From Algihabitans albus (GTDB lineage Bacteria; Pseudomonadota; Alphaproteobacteria; Kiloniellales; DSM-21159), in NCBI RefSeq assembly GCF_003572205.1, contig NZ_QXNY01000002.1:186001-250000 (forward strand): 64,000 bases of DNA. The letters run 5' to 3'. Positions 8,800 through 17,676 of the stretch are shown piece by piece. Each line of letters opens with the position of its first letter. Position 1 is the first letter of the stretch. The notes under the pieces are model-generated. The model was not told the DNA's origin. It made no database searches and saw only the letters and a program-made list of their open reading frames with translations. The translations under genes were made by a program, and so were the position numbers.

Positions 8800-9366
8800 T
8801 CAGTCCTCGGTCGCGGCGAAGCCGCCGAAGCGTCCGCGCAGAAAGATCAGCGGCTCGCCGATCTCGCGGCTCTGCAGGTCGACGATCTCGCCGAGGAAGA
8901 TCAGATGATCTCCGCCATGGAAACGTTCGCGGACCTGACAGTCGAAAACGGCCAAGGCCAGCGGCAGGCGCGGAATTCCGGCGGTGCCGGGCGTCCAGTC
9001 GACTCCGGCCCACTTGTCTTCCAACGGCTTGGCGAAACGCTTCGCCAGCCCGGTTTGATCGGCGGGCAGCACGTTGATCGCAAAGTGGGTCGCCTGCTCG
9101 AAGGCCGGCCGGCTGAAGGACTTGCGCCCGAGACTCCAAAGGACCAGAGGCGGCTCAAGCGAAACGGAGTTGAAGGAGTTGCAGGTCAATCCGACCGGTT
9201 GTGCTTCGCCGTCGAGCGTTGTCGCGATGGTGACGCCGGTCGCGAACCAACCGAGAGCATGGCGCAAGGTCGTCGTGTCGGTCGGGCTTCCGCGACTCAG
9301 ATCATCTCGCATGACGGCCTCCGTCAGCGACGAAGGCGCCGTGGCAGGTTTTCGGGGAGCATTCAC
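8800..9366 (-). CDS. flavin reductase-like FMN-binding protein
   Basis: 188 residues. The segment GWFATGVTIATTLDGEAQPVG followed by TCNSFNSVSLEPPLVLWSL is characteristic of the flavin-reductase-like (HpaC/NtaB) split-barrel family. These proteins use NAD(P)H to reduce FMN or FAD for partner oxygenases. Downstream ribF makes the cofactor. No oxygenase partner lies beside it, so its client is unknown. Confidence 0.9.
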   Translation of the reverse strand: MNAPRKPATAPSSLTEAVMRDDLSRGSPTDTTTLRHALGWFATGVTIATTLDGEAQPVGLTCNSFNSVSLEPPLVLWSLGRKSFSRPAFEQATHFAINVLPADQTGLAKRFAKPLEDKWAGVDWTPGTAGIPRLPLALAVFDCQVRERFHGGDHLIFLGEIVDLQSREIGEPLIFLRGRFGGFAATED

Positions 9367-9526
9367 GTGGAACGTTACGCCTTTGAACGAGGTGCGCGAC
9401 TGCTGGCGCCACCGTCATGCGAAGCATAATGGCGCCGATCTGGTCCTTGGCAAGCCCGCAACCCCTTTGCATGGGCCGCAGTGCTGCGCCGCTGTCGGTC
9501 TGGGGACGGGAAAGATCGCTGCGCCC

Positions 9527-9871
9527 TTACTGAAAGTACTGGCTGACCTTGCAGGCCGTGCCCTTGACGCGGCCGGCGGTGCGTGTCCGGTTCATCCCCA
9601 CGACGCGCAGAGAGCTGCAGCCGTAGACCGTGCTGACGGCATCGAGGAAACCCTGCTCCGTGGTGCGCCGGCTGCCGGACACGCGCACGTCGAAGAGGTT
9701 CGGGTCCTCCGCATGGCGTGCGTAGAGGTAGGTCGTGCTGCCGATACGCAGGCTGCGTACGAAGGCATCCGGTGAGATCAGCTCTTCGTCCGAGAGTGTC
9801 GGGATCGGTCGGTCGGTCGTGCTGCAGCCGGAGAGCAGGCCGACCAGAAGAATCAGAAGGGCGATGCGCAT
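9527..9871 (-). CDS. small predicted lipoprotein of unknown function
   Basis: 114 residues. The N-terminus MRIALLILLVGLLSGCSTT is a lipoprotein signal peptide with lipobox LSGC and the modified Cys at position 16. The mature part ends with a short domain containing two cysteines (YGCSSLRV and GTACKVSQY) that could form a disulfide in the periplasm. I do not recognise the family. Confidence 0.75.
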   Translation of the reverse strand: MRIALLILLVGLLSGCSTTDRPIPTLSDEELISPDAFVRSLRIGSTTYLYARHAEDPNLFDVRVSGSRRTTEQGFLDAVSTVYGCSSLRVVGMNRTRTAGRVKGTACKVSQYFQ

Positions 9872-10209
9872 GGCCGGGAGACTAGACCAGATAACGATCG
9901 GCCGGAACCACTATGTGGCTCCTGCGATTGCGTGGAATATGGCTTAGATTCAAATGCTTAGAGGGAACTAGGTACGAACGGCCGAATCGTTCCACGATTC
10001 AATGCGATCAAAATTCACTCCGTTGAGACGGTGCCGCACTGAAATCGCTTGTCTATCGCCCGGTGGAGCCAGGTAAATCGTCGGGTCATCGACCCGCTGG
10101 GCAGAAGCAGACACGAAAGCCGGATGCTTGCGGAAGCTTTGCCGCGCTGGGCGCGCGCGGCCTGATAGACTAGGTTCGTCCAACAACCAAAGCGAAGCGA
10201 AAGGGGCAC
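9872..10209. other. intergenic, no gene seen
   Basis: 338 bases between the divergent lipoprotein and antiporter genes. No convincing coding stretch or perfect hairpin was seen. The promoters of both genes should lie here. AAAGGGG just before 10210 is the antiporter's ribosome site. Confidence 0.5.
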
Positions 10210-12045
10210 GTGGACTACGGTCTCGCCTGGGTCTTGATCGGGTCGTTGATGCTGCTGGCCAGCATCTTCGCCGGACTGCTGTCGTCGCGCGTCGGTGCGC
10301 CCCTGCTTCTCGTGTTTCTGGGGCTTGGGATGCTGGCCGGGCGGGAAGGGCCGGGCGGTATCGTTTTCCAGGATTCCCAGCTCGCTTTCATCCTGGGGTC
10401 GACCGCGCTTGCCGTCATCCTGTTCGACGGAGGCTTGCGAACGCCGCGCGCTACGATCGAGCGTGGGCTGGGGCCGGCTCTCGCGCTTTCGACCGTCGGG
10501 GTGCTGATCACCGCCGGCCTGGTGGCGGCGGTTGCGCATTACCTGCTTGGCTTCGGTTGGGTCTTCGCGCTGTTGCTCGGCTCGATCGTCTCGGCGACCG
10601 ATGCGGCCGCGGTCTTCTTGTTGCTGGGCCGCTCCGGCATCGCCCTGCGGGACCGTCTGCGCTCCACTCTCGAAGTGGAGTCGGGCAGCAACGACCCGAT
10701 GGCGGTCTTTCTGACCATCACCTTCACCACGATGCTGGCCGCCGGCGAGCTGGAACTGGGCTGGTGGGTGGTCGGCGACTTCGCCCTGCAGATGGGGCTG
10801 GGCGGTACGCTGGGTGCGGCCGGCGGTTTCGCCTTGGTCTGGCTGATGAACCGGCTCGAACTCTCGGGCGGTCTCTATCCCATCCTGGCACTCGCCGGCG
10901 CCCTGCTGATCTTCAGCGGTACCCAGTTGGCCGGCGGCAGCGGCTTTCTGGCCATCTACGTCGCCGGTATCGTGTTCGGCAACCGGCGTGTGCGCGCCGA
11001 TCAGCTCGTGGGTCGTTTCTTCGATGGGCTCTCCTGGCTATCTCAGATCGTCTTGTTTCTGCTGCTCGGCTTGTTGGTCACGCCGAGCGAGCTGCTTCCC
11101 GATCTGGGAACGGCCCTGGTTCTTGCCGTCACGCTGATGCTGGTTGCACGGCCTCTCGCGACGCTGATCTGCCTCACGCCTTTTCGCTTTCCTCTCCGCG
11201 AACAAGCCTTCGCCGCCTGGGTCGGTTTGCGCGGTGCGGTACCGATTTTCCTGGCCTTGTTCCCCTTCCTGGAGGGATTCGACCGAAGCGGTCAGGCTTT
11301 CAATATCGCCTTCGTGGTCGTGCTGGTGTCTCTGTTGTTGCAGGGCTGGACGATCCCCTGGGTGGCGCACCGCCTGCATGTGTCCCTGCCGCCGGAACCG
11401 GAGGCGGCGACGCGCCTCGATCTGGATTTGGCCCGGCGCACCGATCGCATGGACCGCGACCTCATCGCCTATGAGGTCATGCCGCATAGCCGGGCGGCGG
11501 ATTTTCCCTTGGCGGCTCTGGATCTGCCGAAACGGACACGTCTGATCGTCGTCATCCGGGACGGGATCGTGCAACGTCTCCCGGAGGTGCAGCAACTCAC
11601 GGCGGGCGATTTCGTTCTGGTGGTCACGCCTCCGGAAACCGCGGCGACGCTCGACCGCTTCTTTTCCCGGCGCTTCGCCTCTACGGCCGGTCAGCTCTCC
11701 GTCGATCAGGGCGATTTCCTGGTCGACGGCAGCAGTCGGCTGGGCGACCTCTGCGCGGCCTATGGCGTCGAACTGGGGAAGACCGATCCCAGTCTCTCTC
11801 TGGCCGAACTCCTGCGCAGCCGCCTCGGCGAGGGGATGGGCCGCGGCGATCGGCTGCGCTTCGGTCAGGTCGAGTTCATCGTCGTCGACAAGATCGGTCC
11901 GGAGCCCAAGCGCGTCGGCATCGTGCTGGAGCCCGACCCCGAGGATGTCGGTTGGCGCCGGAAAGCCGCGTCCCGCGTTCGAGGCAGGCTGCGCGCTCTG
12001 CGCCAGCGCCTGCCGAGGATCGGTTTGGGGGCCGGCAGCGGCTAG
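10210..12045 (+). CDS. nhaP2: K+/H+ antiporter, CPA1 family (NhaP2/CvrA type)
   Basis: 611 residues from GTG 10210 (AAAGGGG upstream). About a dozen hydrophobic helices fill residues 1-390. Conserved CPA1 features are SATDAAAVF in the helix-5 region and VESGSNDPMAVFL with the ion-binding Asn-Asp pair. The cytoplasmic tail contains a TrkA-C-like region (VMPHSRAADFPLAAL) and a CorC/HlyC-associated-type domain near 500-575, the layout of Vibrio NhaP2/E. coli CvrA. It should exchange K+ for H+ across the inner membrane in volume and pH control. Ion choice is inferred from architecture. Confidence 0.88.
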   Translation: MDYGLAWVLIGSLMLLASIFAGLLSSRVGAPLLLVFLGLGMLAGREGPGGIVFQDSQLAFILGSTALAVILFDGGLRTPRATIERGLGPALALSTVGVLITAGLVAAVAHYLLGFGWVFALLLGSIVSATDAAAVFLLLGRSGIALRDRLRSTLEVESGSNDPMAVFLTITFTTMLAAGELELGWWVVGDFALQMGLGGTLGAAGGFALVWLMNRLELSGGLYPILALAGALLIFSGTQLAGGSGFLAIYVAGIVFGNRRVRADQLVGRFFDGLSWLSQIVLFLLLGLLVTPSELLPDLGTALVLAVTLMLVARPLATLICLTPFRFPLREQAFAAWVGLRGAVPIFLALFPFLEGFDRSGQAFNIAFVVVLVSLLLQGWTIPWVAHRLHVSLPPEPEAATRLDLDLARRTDRMDRDLIAYEVMPHSRAADFPLAALDLPKRTRLIVVIRDGIVQRLPEVQQLTAGDFVLVVTPPETAATLDRFFSRRFASTAGQLSVDQGDFLVDGSSRLGDLCAAYGVELGKTDPSLSLAELLRSRLGEGMGRGDRLRFGQVEFIVVDKIGPEPKRVGIVLEPDPEDVGWRRKAASRVRGRLRALRQRLPRIGLGAGSG

Positions 12046-12140
12046 CCTGCCGTTGCGTAAAGACTGCTTAGCTCTGGTGAAGCGTGCCGGCCTCGTGTAG
12101 GACTCTGGCACGGGAAACGAGGGCAGCGGAGCGCAAGAAC

Positions 12141-12593
12141 ATGAAGTGTTTCAAGATCTTGACAGTCTGTGCGGCGATCGCGATGCCGCTTTGTTCGGCT
12201 GCGGCGCAGGAGGCGGAACCGGCCGCTGCCGATGCCTCGGCGTCGTCCGGCATGCTGGTGGAACTCAACAAGGCGGAGCAGACCGACGGCGGCTGCCACT
12301 ACTTCCTGCTGCTGCGCAACGGCACCGACTACGACTTCGAGGTCCTGCGTCTCGATCTCTACTTCTTCGATACCGGCGGCGTGATCTCGAAGCGCCTGCT
12401 CGTCGGGACCCCGCCGGTGGCGTCCGGCGATACGCGGGTCGCCGCTTTCGTTGCCACCGAGGTGGACTGCGACGGCGTTTCGCAGATCCTGGTCAACAAT
12501 GTCGACCCCTGCGAGGTGAGCCAGGGCGAGGCACCTGCGTGCCATGAACTGCTCGAACTCGGTAATCGCACCGAGGTGAACTTCTTCAAGTAG
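12141..12593 (+). CDS. small exported protein of unknown function
   Basis: 150 residues from ATG 12141. MKCFKILTVCAAIAMPLCSAAAQ is a signal peptide with an AxA-type cleavage site near residue 23. The mature domain has four cysteines (GGCHYFLLL, VDCDGV, DPCEV, PACHELL) and mixed beta predictions, suggesting a disulfide-stabilised periplasmic fold. Similar small proteins occur in other alphaproteobacteria, but I cannot assign a function. It stands alone between the antiporter and the hemerythrin gene. Confidence 0.75.
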   Translation: MKCFKILTVCAAIAMPLCSAAAQEAEPAAADASASSGMLVELNKAEQTDGGCHYFLLLRNGTDYDFEVLRLDLYFFDTGGVISKRLLVGTPPVASGDTRVAAFVATEVDCDGVSQILVNNVDPCEVSQGEAPACHELLELGNRTEVNFFK

Positions 12594-12737
12594 TCGCTCG
12601 CGCCTGACCGGCGGCGGGAGATCCCGCACGCTCGACAGATCGTTGGCGGTGGGGTTGCGTCAGATCAACGCCCGGCCTTGCAAGCCGTTCCAGGATCCGA
12701 GGCAACCCAGCCGTGATGTCCAAGCCGGAGGCGAGCC

Positions 12738-13304
12738 ATGGCCGAAACTCTGCGTCGTCTGCAAGAAGACCACCGCAACATCGCGCGTTTGCTGCAGGTC
12801 CTAGAGCATCAGCTTGCGCTCTTCGCGGAGGATGGCGAGGTCGACTACGAGGTGATGACGGGTGCGCTGGAGTACATGCGGCGCTACCCCGACCTGGAAC
12901 ATCATCCGCGCGAGGACCGGGTCATGCAGCAGCTCCGGCAACGCGATCCAGAGGCGGCGGAGAAAGTCGGCGACCTGGAGCGCGAACATATCCGCCTGAA
13001 GGGCGTGACGGAGCGCTTCACCACGGCGCTGGAAAACGTCCTGGCCGAGCAGGAGGTCTCGCGCGAGGCCTTTACGGACTTGGGCCGGGACTTCGTCGCT
13101 CAGCAGCGCGCTCACATGCGCACCGAAGACGAGACCTTCTTCCCGGCGGCCGAGCGATCCTTGACCGCACAGGACTGGGCGGAGGTCGAGGCCTCCATGA
13201 CGCAGGTCGGCGATCCCCTGTTCGGACCTCGGGTCGCGCAGGAATGCGCCGCCCTGCATGAGCATTTGCTGCAATGGGATCGAGAGAGCGGCAGTCCCGG
13301 CTGA
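12738..13304 (+). CDS. hemerythrin HHE-domain protein
   Basis: 188 residues. Histidines and acidic residues in the hemerythrin di-iron pattern are visible: DHRNIARLL near the N-terminus, the central LEHHPREDRVM, HIRLKG, and later RAHMRTEDETFFP. The four-helix HHE fold binds a non-heme di-iron site and senses or stores O2, or repairs iron-sulfur centres. The C-terminus adds a short helix (ECAALHEHLLQ). It is convergent with ppsA. Cytoplasmic, since no signal peptide is seen. Confidence 0.88.
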   Translation: MAETLRRLQEDHRNIARLLQVLEHQLALFAEDGEVDYEVMTGALEYMRRYPDLEHHPREDRVMQQLRQRDPEAAEKVGDLEREHIRLKGVTERFTTALENVLAEQEVSREAFTDLGRDFVAQQRAHMRTEDETFFPAAERSLTAQDWAEVEASMTQVGDPLFGPRVAQECAALHEHLLQWDRESGSPG

Positions 13305-13373
13305 GCGGGGCGGTCGCCGTCCGACGCCTCGACCTCTGACGCCGCTTCTTCACGACGTCTCTTGCCGGGCCTC

Positions 13374-15800
13374 CTACTGGGCCGCGTTGCTTTGCAGTTC
13401 GTCTTCCAGGTCGAGGATCGCCAGCGTGGTCTTGAGCACGCTGTCGGGGTTCAGGCTCATGGAGTCGATGCCGATCCGCACCAGAAATTCGGCGACCTCC
13501 GGATAGTCGGAGGGTGCCTGGCCGCAAATGCCGGAGTGCTTGCCGGCGGCCTGCGCCCCCTCGACGGCCATCTGCAGCATCTTCAGCACGCCGGGGTCGC
13601 GCTCGTCGAAGTCGAAGGCGACGATCTCGCTGTCGCGGTCCACGCCCAGGGTGAGCTGTGTCAGGTCGTTGGAGCCGATCGAGAAACCGTCGAACAGCTC
13701 GGCGAACTCGGCGACCTGGATCACGTTGTTGGGGATCTCGCACATCACGTAGATCTCCAGGCCGTTCTCGCCGCGCGTGAGCCCGTGTTCAGCCATGGTC
13801 TTGAGCACGCGTTCACCCTCCTCGACCCGCCGGCAGAAGGGCACCATCAGCTTGAGGTTGGTCAGCCCCATGTCTTCGCGCACGCGCTTCATCGCCGCGC
13901 ACTCCAGAGCGAAGCCCTCGGCGTAGGCGGGGTGCGAGTAGCGCGAGGCGCCGCGGAAGCCGATCATGGGATTGGCCTCGTCGACCTCGAAGCCGCTGCC
14001 GCCGAGCAGGGCCGCGTACTCGTTGGTCTTGAAGTCGCTCATTCGGACGATCACCGGCTTCGGATAGAAGGCGGCGGCCAGGGTGCCGACGCCTTCCGAC
14101 AGCCGCTCGACGAAGAAGTCGGCGCCGCTGTCGTGCTGCGCGATCAGGGTTTCGATCTCGGCCCGCGCCGCAGGATCCTCGACCTTCTCCGGATAGAGCA
14201 GGGCCATGGGGTGCGCCTTGATGGCGTCGGTGACGATGAACTCCATGCGGGCCAGTCCGACGCCGTCGTTGGGCAGGAAACTGGTTTTGAACGCCATCTC
14301 CGGATTGCCGAGATTCAGCATGATCGAGGTCCGGGGGCGCCGCAGTTCGCCGAGGTCGACCCGGCTCGTTTCGAAGGGTACGGCGCCGTCGTAGACGCGT
14401 CCGACATCGCCTTCGGCGCAGGAGACCGTCACCATCCGGCCGTCCTCCAGCGTCTCCGTCGCGTTCGATCCGCCGACGACGGCGGAGATGCCGAGCTCGC
14501 GCGCCACGATGGCGGCATGGCAGGTGCGCCCGCCGCGATTGGTCACGATCGCGGCCGCCGTCTGCATCACCGGCTCCCAATCGGGCGTGGTGGTGTCGGC
14601 GACGAGGATCTCGCCGGGCCGGAAGCGGTGCAGCTCGCTCTGATTCTTGATCACCCGTACCTTGCCGCTGGCGATCTTGGCGCCGACGGCGCGGCCGGTC
14701 AGCAGCACCGGTGCCGTCCCGGTGAGGCTGTAGTCTTCGAGCATCTGTCCTTGGCGCTGGCTGACCACCGTCTCCGGCCGCGCCTGCACGATGTAGAGCT
14801 CTCCGTCGAGCCCGTCCTTGGCCCATTCGATGTCCATCGGCGTGGGCTGTCCGGCGCGCGCCGAGTAGTGCTTTTCGATCTTGATCGCCGCGTCCGCCAG
14901 GGTCAGTACGTCGGCATCGGTGATGCAAAAGCGCTGCTGATCGGCCTCAGGTGTCGGCACGACGCGGCTGGCCTCGCGTGTGTGGCCGTCGGTGTAGATC
15001 ATCCGCAGTTGCTTGGCGCCGAGATTGCGACGCAGGACGGCCCGGTGACCCTGCTCGAAGGTGGGCTTGTGCACGTAGAACTCGTCCGGATCGACGGTGC
15101 CCTGAACGACCGTCTCGCCCAGTCCATAGGCGCCGGTCACGAAGACGACGTCCGGAAACCCGGTTTCCGTATCGACCGAGAAGATGACGCCGCTGGCGGC
15201 CAGGTCGGAACGGACCATCTTCATCACCGTCACCGAGAGCGCGACCTTGAAGTGATCGAAGTCGCGGTCGATGCGGTAGGAGATGGCGCGGTCGGTGAAG
15301 AGCGACGCGAGGCAGCGCTTGTAGGCATCGAGCAGCAGCGTTTCGCCGCGCACGTTGAGATAGGTGTCGTGCTGACCCGCGAAGCTGGCCGTCGGCAGGT
15401 CCTCTGCGGTTGCCGAGGAGCGGACGGCGACGCTCACATCCTCGCCGTAGTCGGCGACCATGGCGCGCCAGCCCGCGCGGATCTGCTCTTCGATCTCCTG
15501 CGGAAGCGGCGCGCCGTAGATCATCTCGCGTACGGCATGGGCGCGTCGTGCCAGATCCCTGACATCCGTCTTGTCGACCTCGTCCAGCAGTTCGTGCAGC
15601 CGCGCCTCCAGGCCGTTGTCGGCGAGAACCTTCCGATAGGCCTCGGCCGTCACGGCGAAGCCATTGGGAACCTTGACGCCGAGTGGCACCAGCTCGCGAT
15701 ACATCTCGCCGAGAGACGCATTCTTGCCGCCAACCAGGGGCACGTCCCCAAGGCCGAGATCCGAAAACCAGCGGACGTAGGAGGCGTTCGTGGAGTTCAT
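13374..15800 (-). CDS. ppsA: phosphoenolpyruvate synthase
   Basis: 808 residues, full family length. The N-terminal ATP-grasp nucleotide-binding part begins with VRWFSDLGLGDVPLVGGKN. The swivelling phosphohistidine domain carries GGRTCHAAIVARELG with the catalytic His. The C-terminal PEP-binding TIM barrel ends with SIGSNDLTQLTLGVDRDS and GICGQAPSDYPE. It converts pyruvate, ATP and water to PEP, AMP and phosphate for gluconeogenesis. It is monocistronic and convergent with the hemerythrin gene. Confidence 0.96.
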   Translation of the reverse strand: MNSTNASYVRWFSDLGLGDVPLVGGKNASLGEMYRELVPLGVKVPNGFAVTAEAYRKVLADNGLEARLHELLDEVDKTDVRDLARRAHAVREMIYGAPLPQEIEEQIRAGWRAMVADYGEDVSVAVRSSATAEDLPTASFAGQHDTYLNVRGETLLLDAYKRCLASLFTDRAISYRIDRDFDHFKVALSVTVMKMVRSDLAASGVIFSVDTETGFPDVVFVTGAYGLGETVVQGTVDPDEFYVHKPTFEQGHRAVLRRNLGAKQLRMIYTDGHTREASRVVPTPEADQQRFCITDADVLTLADAAIKIEKHYSARAGQPTPMDIEWAKDGLDGELYIVQARPETVVSQRQGQMLEDYSLTGTAPVLLTGRAVGAKIASGKVRVIKNQSELHRFRPGEILVADTTTPDWEPVMQTAAAIVTNRGGRTCHAAIVARELGISAVVGGSNATETLEDGRMVTVSCAEGDVGRVYDGAVPFETSRVDLGELRRPRTSIMLNLGNPEMAFKTSFLPNDGVGLARMEFIVTDAIKAHPMALLYPEKVEDPAARAEIETLIAQHDSGADFFVERLSEGVGTLAAAFYPKPVIVRMSDFKTNEYAALLGGSGFEVDEANPMIGFRGASRYSHPAYAEGFALECAAMKRVREDMGLTNLKLMVPFCRRVEEGERVLKTMAEHGLTRGENGLEIYVMCEIPNNVIQVAEFAELFDGFSIGSNDLTQLTLGVDRDSEIVAFDFDERDPGVLKMLQMAVEGAQAAGKHSGICGQAPSDYPEVAEFLVRIGIDSMSLNPDSVLKTTLAILDLEDELQSNAAQ

Positions 15801-16424
15801 TAGGCGGGCTTCCCTTGCTGTCGCTTACCCCGGCTAGCGGGTTCGTTCGGAACTCTATTCGCCTTCCGTTTGCATCCCCATGAGGTGGGTCAATCCCACT
15901 TGGCCGCCTACCTGATCGCCGCGCTCGCAGGTGGCCGTTCGCCAAGGCTTTCGCGGCTCGGATCCGGCTTGCGGACGGGTCCGCTGGCGGCTTTCGACAG
16001 CGGCCAGAGGCACAGCGGAAGGTAGCCGCGGAACCCATCGATCCAAAAGATTAGGTGCCTCTGCGGCTGAAGTTTTCGACCGTATTTTCTGGAAAGGTCC
16101 CCTGGGTCGATCTGCCTCTGGTGCATGGATCGCATGCAGTCTCGTCGCGTTGAAAGTCGCGAGAGGCCCCTCAAGTGTTTCTATTACTTCACAGAAGGCC
16201 AATAAACCGACAGGTATTGGGGATGTTCAGTAACCGAATATCGTAAGGCTATCGCAAGGGGATAAGCGAAAAACTTGAAATGTTCTAAGCGAATTTCATA
16301 TACTGTATGTCATTTCCAGGACAGGAACGACGAAGACGGCGTACGGGTGACTGTGCGAGCCTGGCCAGTGTGCAGGTTCGCGCGGGGCGCATGAAAACCG
16401 TCGCCAATCGAGGAGAAGTTCAAG
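15801..16424. other. long intergenic region between ppsA and rpoH
   Basis: 624 bases separating divergent ppsA and rpoH. Several short open frames occur but none has a ribosome site or family-like sequence. The rpoH-proximal part is AT-richer and contains the promoter noted at 16274-16304. Nothing else was recognised. Confidence 0.5.
16274..16304 (+). promoter_or_regulatory. rpoH promoter, sigma70 or heat-shock type
   Basis: TTGAAA (16275-16280) and TATACT (16299-16304) are separated by 18 bases, a good sigma70 pair. The same stretch reads CTTGAAA, 15 bases, then TCATATA, resembling the heat-shock sigma32 consensus, so autoregulation is possible. It lies about 120 bases upstream of rpoH. Confidence 0.5.
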
Positions 16425-17339
16425 ATGGCGAACACAACGACGAAGGATCGCGGCCAGCGCAGCGAGCTCGACCTGCTGATTGCAGAGGCGTCTCGGTATC
16501 CGTTGCTGGCCCAGGAAGAAGAGAACCGGCTTGCCAACCTTTGGCGCGACAAGAGCGATCAGCACGCGCTCAACAAGCTGCTGGGCAGTCACCTTCGGCT
16601 GGTGATCAAGCTCGCCCGTGGATTGCGGGGCTACGGCGTGCCGCTCGAGGATCTGATCGCCGAAGGGAATGTCGGCTTGATGCAGGCCGCCCAGCGCTAC
16701 GACCCGGAACGTCAGGTGCGCTTCGCGACCTATGCCGCTTGGTGGATCCGCGCCTCCATGCACGAGTTGGTCCTGAAGAGCGGATCCATCGTGCGGACCG
16801 TGCGCACCGGCGACCAGAAGAAGCTTTTCTTCAATCTTCGTCGCATGAAGGCGCGTCGCGCCCAGCGCGGCGAGACCGGCGATCTGACCGAACAGGCAGT
16901 GTCCGAGATCGCCACGCAGTTGGGCGTCTCCGAGGCCGACGTGCGTGAGATGGATCAGCGGCTGGGGACCGGCGACGTCTCCCTCGACGCGCCCTTGACC
17001 AGCGAGGGCGAGGACTCGCGCATCGATTTCCTGAGCGACGATCAGGCGCCGACGCCCGAGACTCTGATCGCGGAAGAGGATGAGCGCGACAAGCGTCGCC
17101 TGCTGCTGAACTCGGCCATGTCGGGCTTGAACGATCGCGAGCGGCATATCCTCCAGGAGCGCCGCTTGAGCGAGGAGCCGCGGACGCTCGAGGAATTGAG
17201 CCAGGTCTACGGCGTGTCGCGCGAGCGGATCCGTCAGATCGAGGCCCGTGCGCTTGAGAAGTTGGCCGTGGCGACCCGCCGGGCCGCGAGCGACCGGGGT
17301 CTTATTGGGCGCAATCATCCTCCGGCTCTGGCCGCATAG
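16425..17339 (+). CDS. rpoH: RNA polymerase sigma-32-like factor RpoH
   Basis: 304 residues, the usual alphaproteobacterial RpoH size. The region 2 sequence AEGNVGLMQAAQRYDPERQ, then FATYAAWWIRASMHELVL, is typical. The RpoH box QKKLFFNLR sits at 131-139 and separates heat-shock factors from other sigma70 members. Region 4 helix-turn-helix reads LEELSQVYGVSRERIRQIE. It directs RNA polymerase to heat-shock and stress promoters. Alphaproteobacteria often have more than one RpoH; this could be either copy. A GAGGAG-like ribosome site precedes the ATG. Confidence 0.94.
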   Translation: MANTTTKDRGQRSELDLLIAEASRYPLLAQEEENRLANLWRDKSDQHALNKLLGSHLRLVIKLARGLRGYGVPLEDLIAEGNVGLMQAAQRYDPERQVRFATYAAWWIRASMHELVLKSGSIVRTVRTGDQKKLFFNLRRMKARRAQRGETGDLTEQAVSEIATQLGVSEADVREMDQRLGTGDVSLDAPLTSEGEDSRIDFLSDDQAPTPETLIAEEDERDKRRLLLNSAMSGLNDRERHILQERRLSEEPRTLEELSQVYGVSRERIRQIEARALEKLAVATRRAASDRGLIGRNHPPALAA

Positions 17340-17354
17340 CCTACCCGGTTTCAG

Positions 17355-17380
17355 GCGAGCGGCGGCATGCCGCCGCTCGC
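17355..17380. terminator. perfect palindrome downstream of rpoH
   Basis: A 26-bp perfect palindrome, GCGAGCGGCGGCA and its complement, starts 15 bases after the rpoH stop. It would form a very stable hairpin with almost no loop. No T-tract follows, so it may stabilise the mRNA 3' end rather than act as a classic terminator. Confidence 0.6.
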
Positions 17381-17676
17381 AAGTCGTGCCGTCATCGCCG
17401 TCGCAGCCCCAGGAGTTGTGGCGGCGATCGTCTTTGCGACGATCGGTCCAGGTTTTCTCATCGTCCGACTTCGACAAAATCCGCCCTACGTGGGCGATTA
17501 CGCGGAGATTTTGGAATTATAATAACTAATAAAATATGTGAATTTTAGAGAATAACACTCATGACTGCGAAATAACTTGGTTTTCGAAGCCGTCTGAAAG
17601 ACGATGAGAGAATGGCCCAAGTCAGCCGATCCTGCTCCGGCGCCGAGGAGTGCGGGCCTTCTGGAGATCCGCGGTC
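17381..17676. other. AT-rich intergenic stretch
   Basis: About 300 bases between rpoH and the YeeE/YedE gene. The portion 17500-17580 is strikingly A/T-rich (TATAATAACTAATAAAATATG) compared with its surroundings and probably holds the transporter's promoter. No gene seen. Confidence 0.45.

Noticed and set aside
13362-15803. 813-residue plus-strand open frame opposite ppsA
   Set aside because: It mirrors ppsA exactly, and its protein has the His/Gly/Val-rich shadow composition of GC-rich antisense frames.
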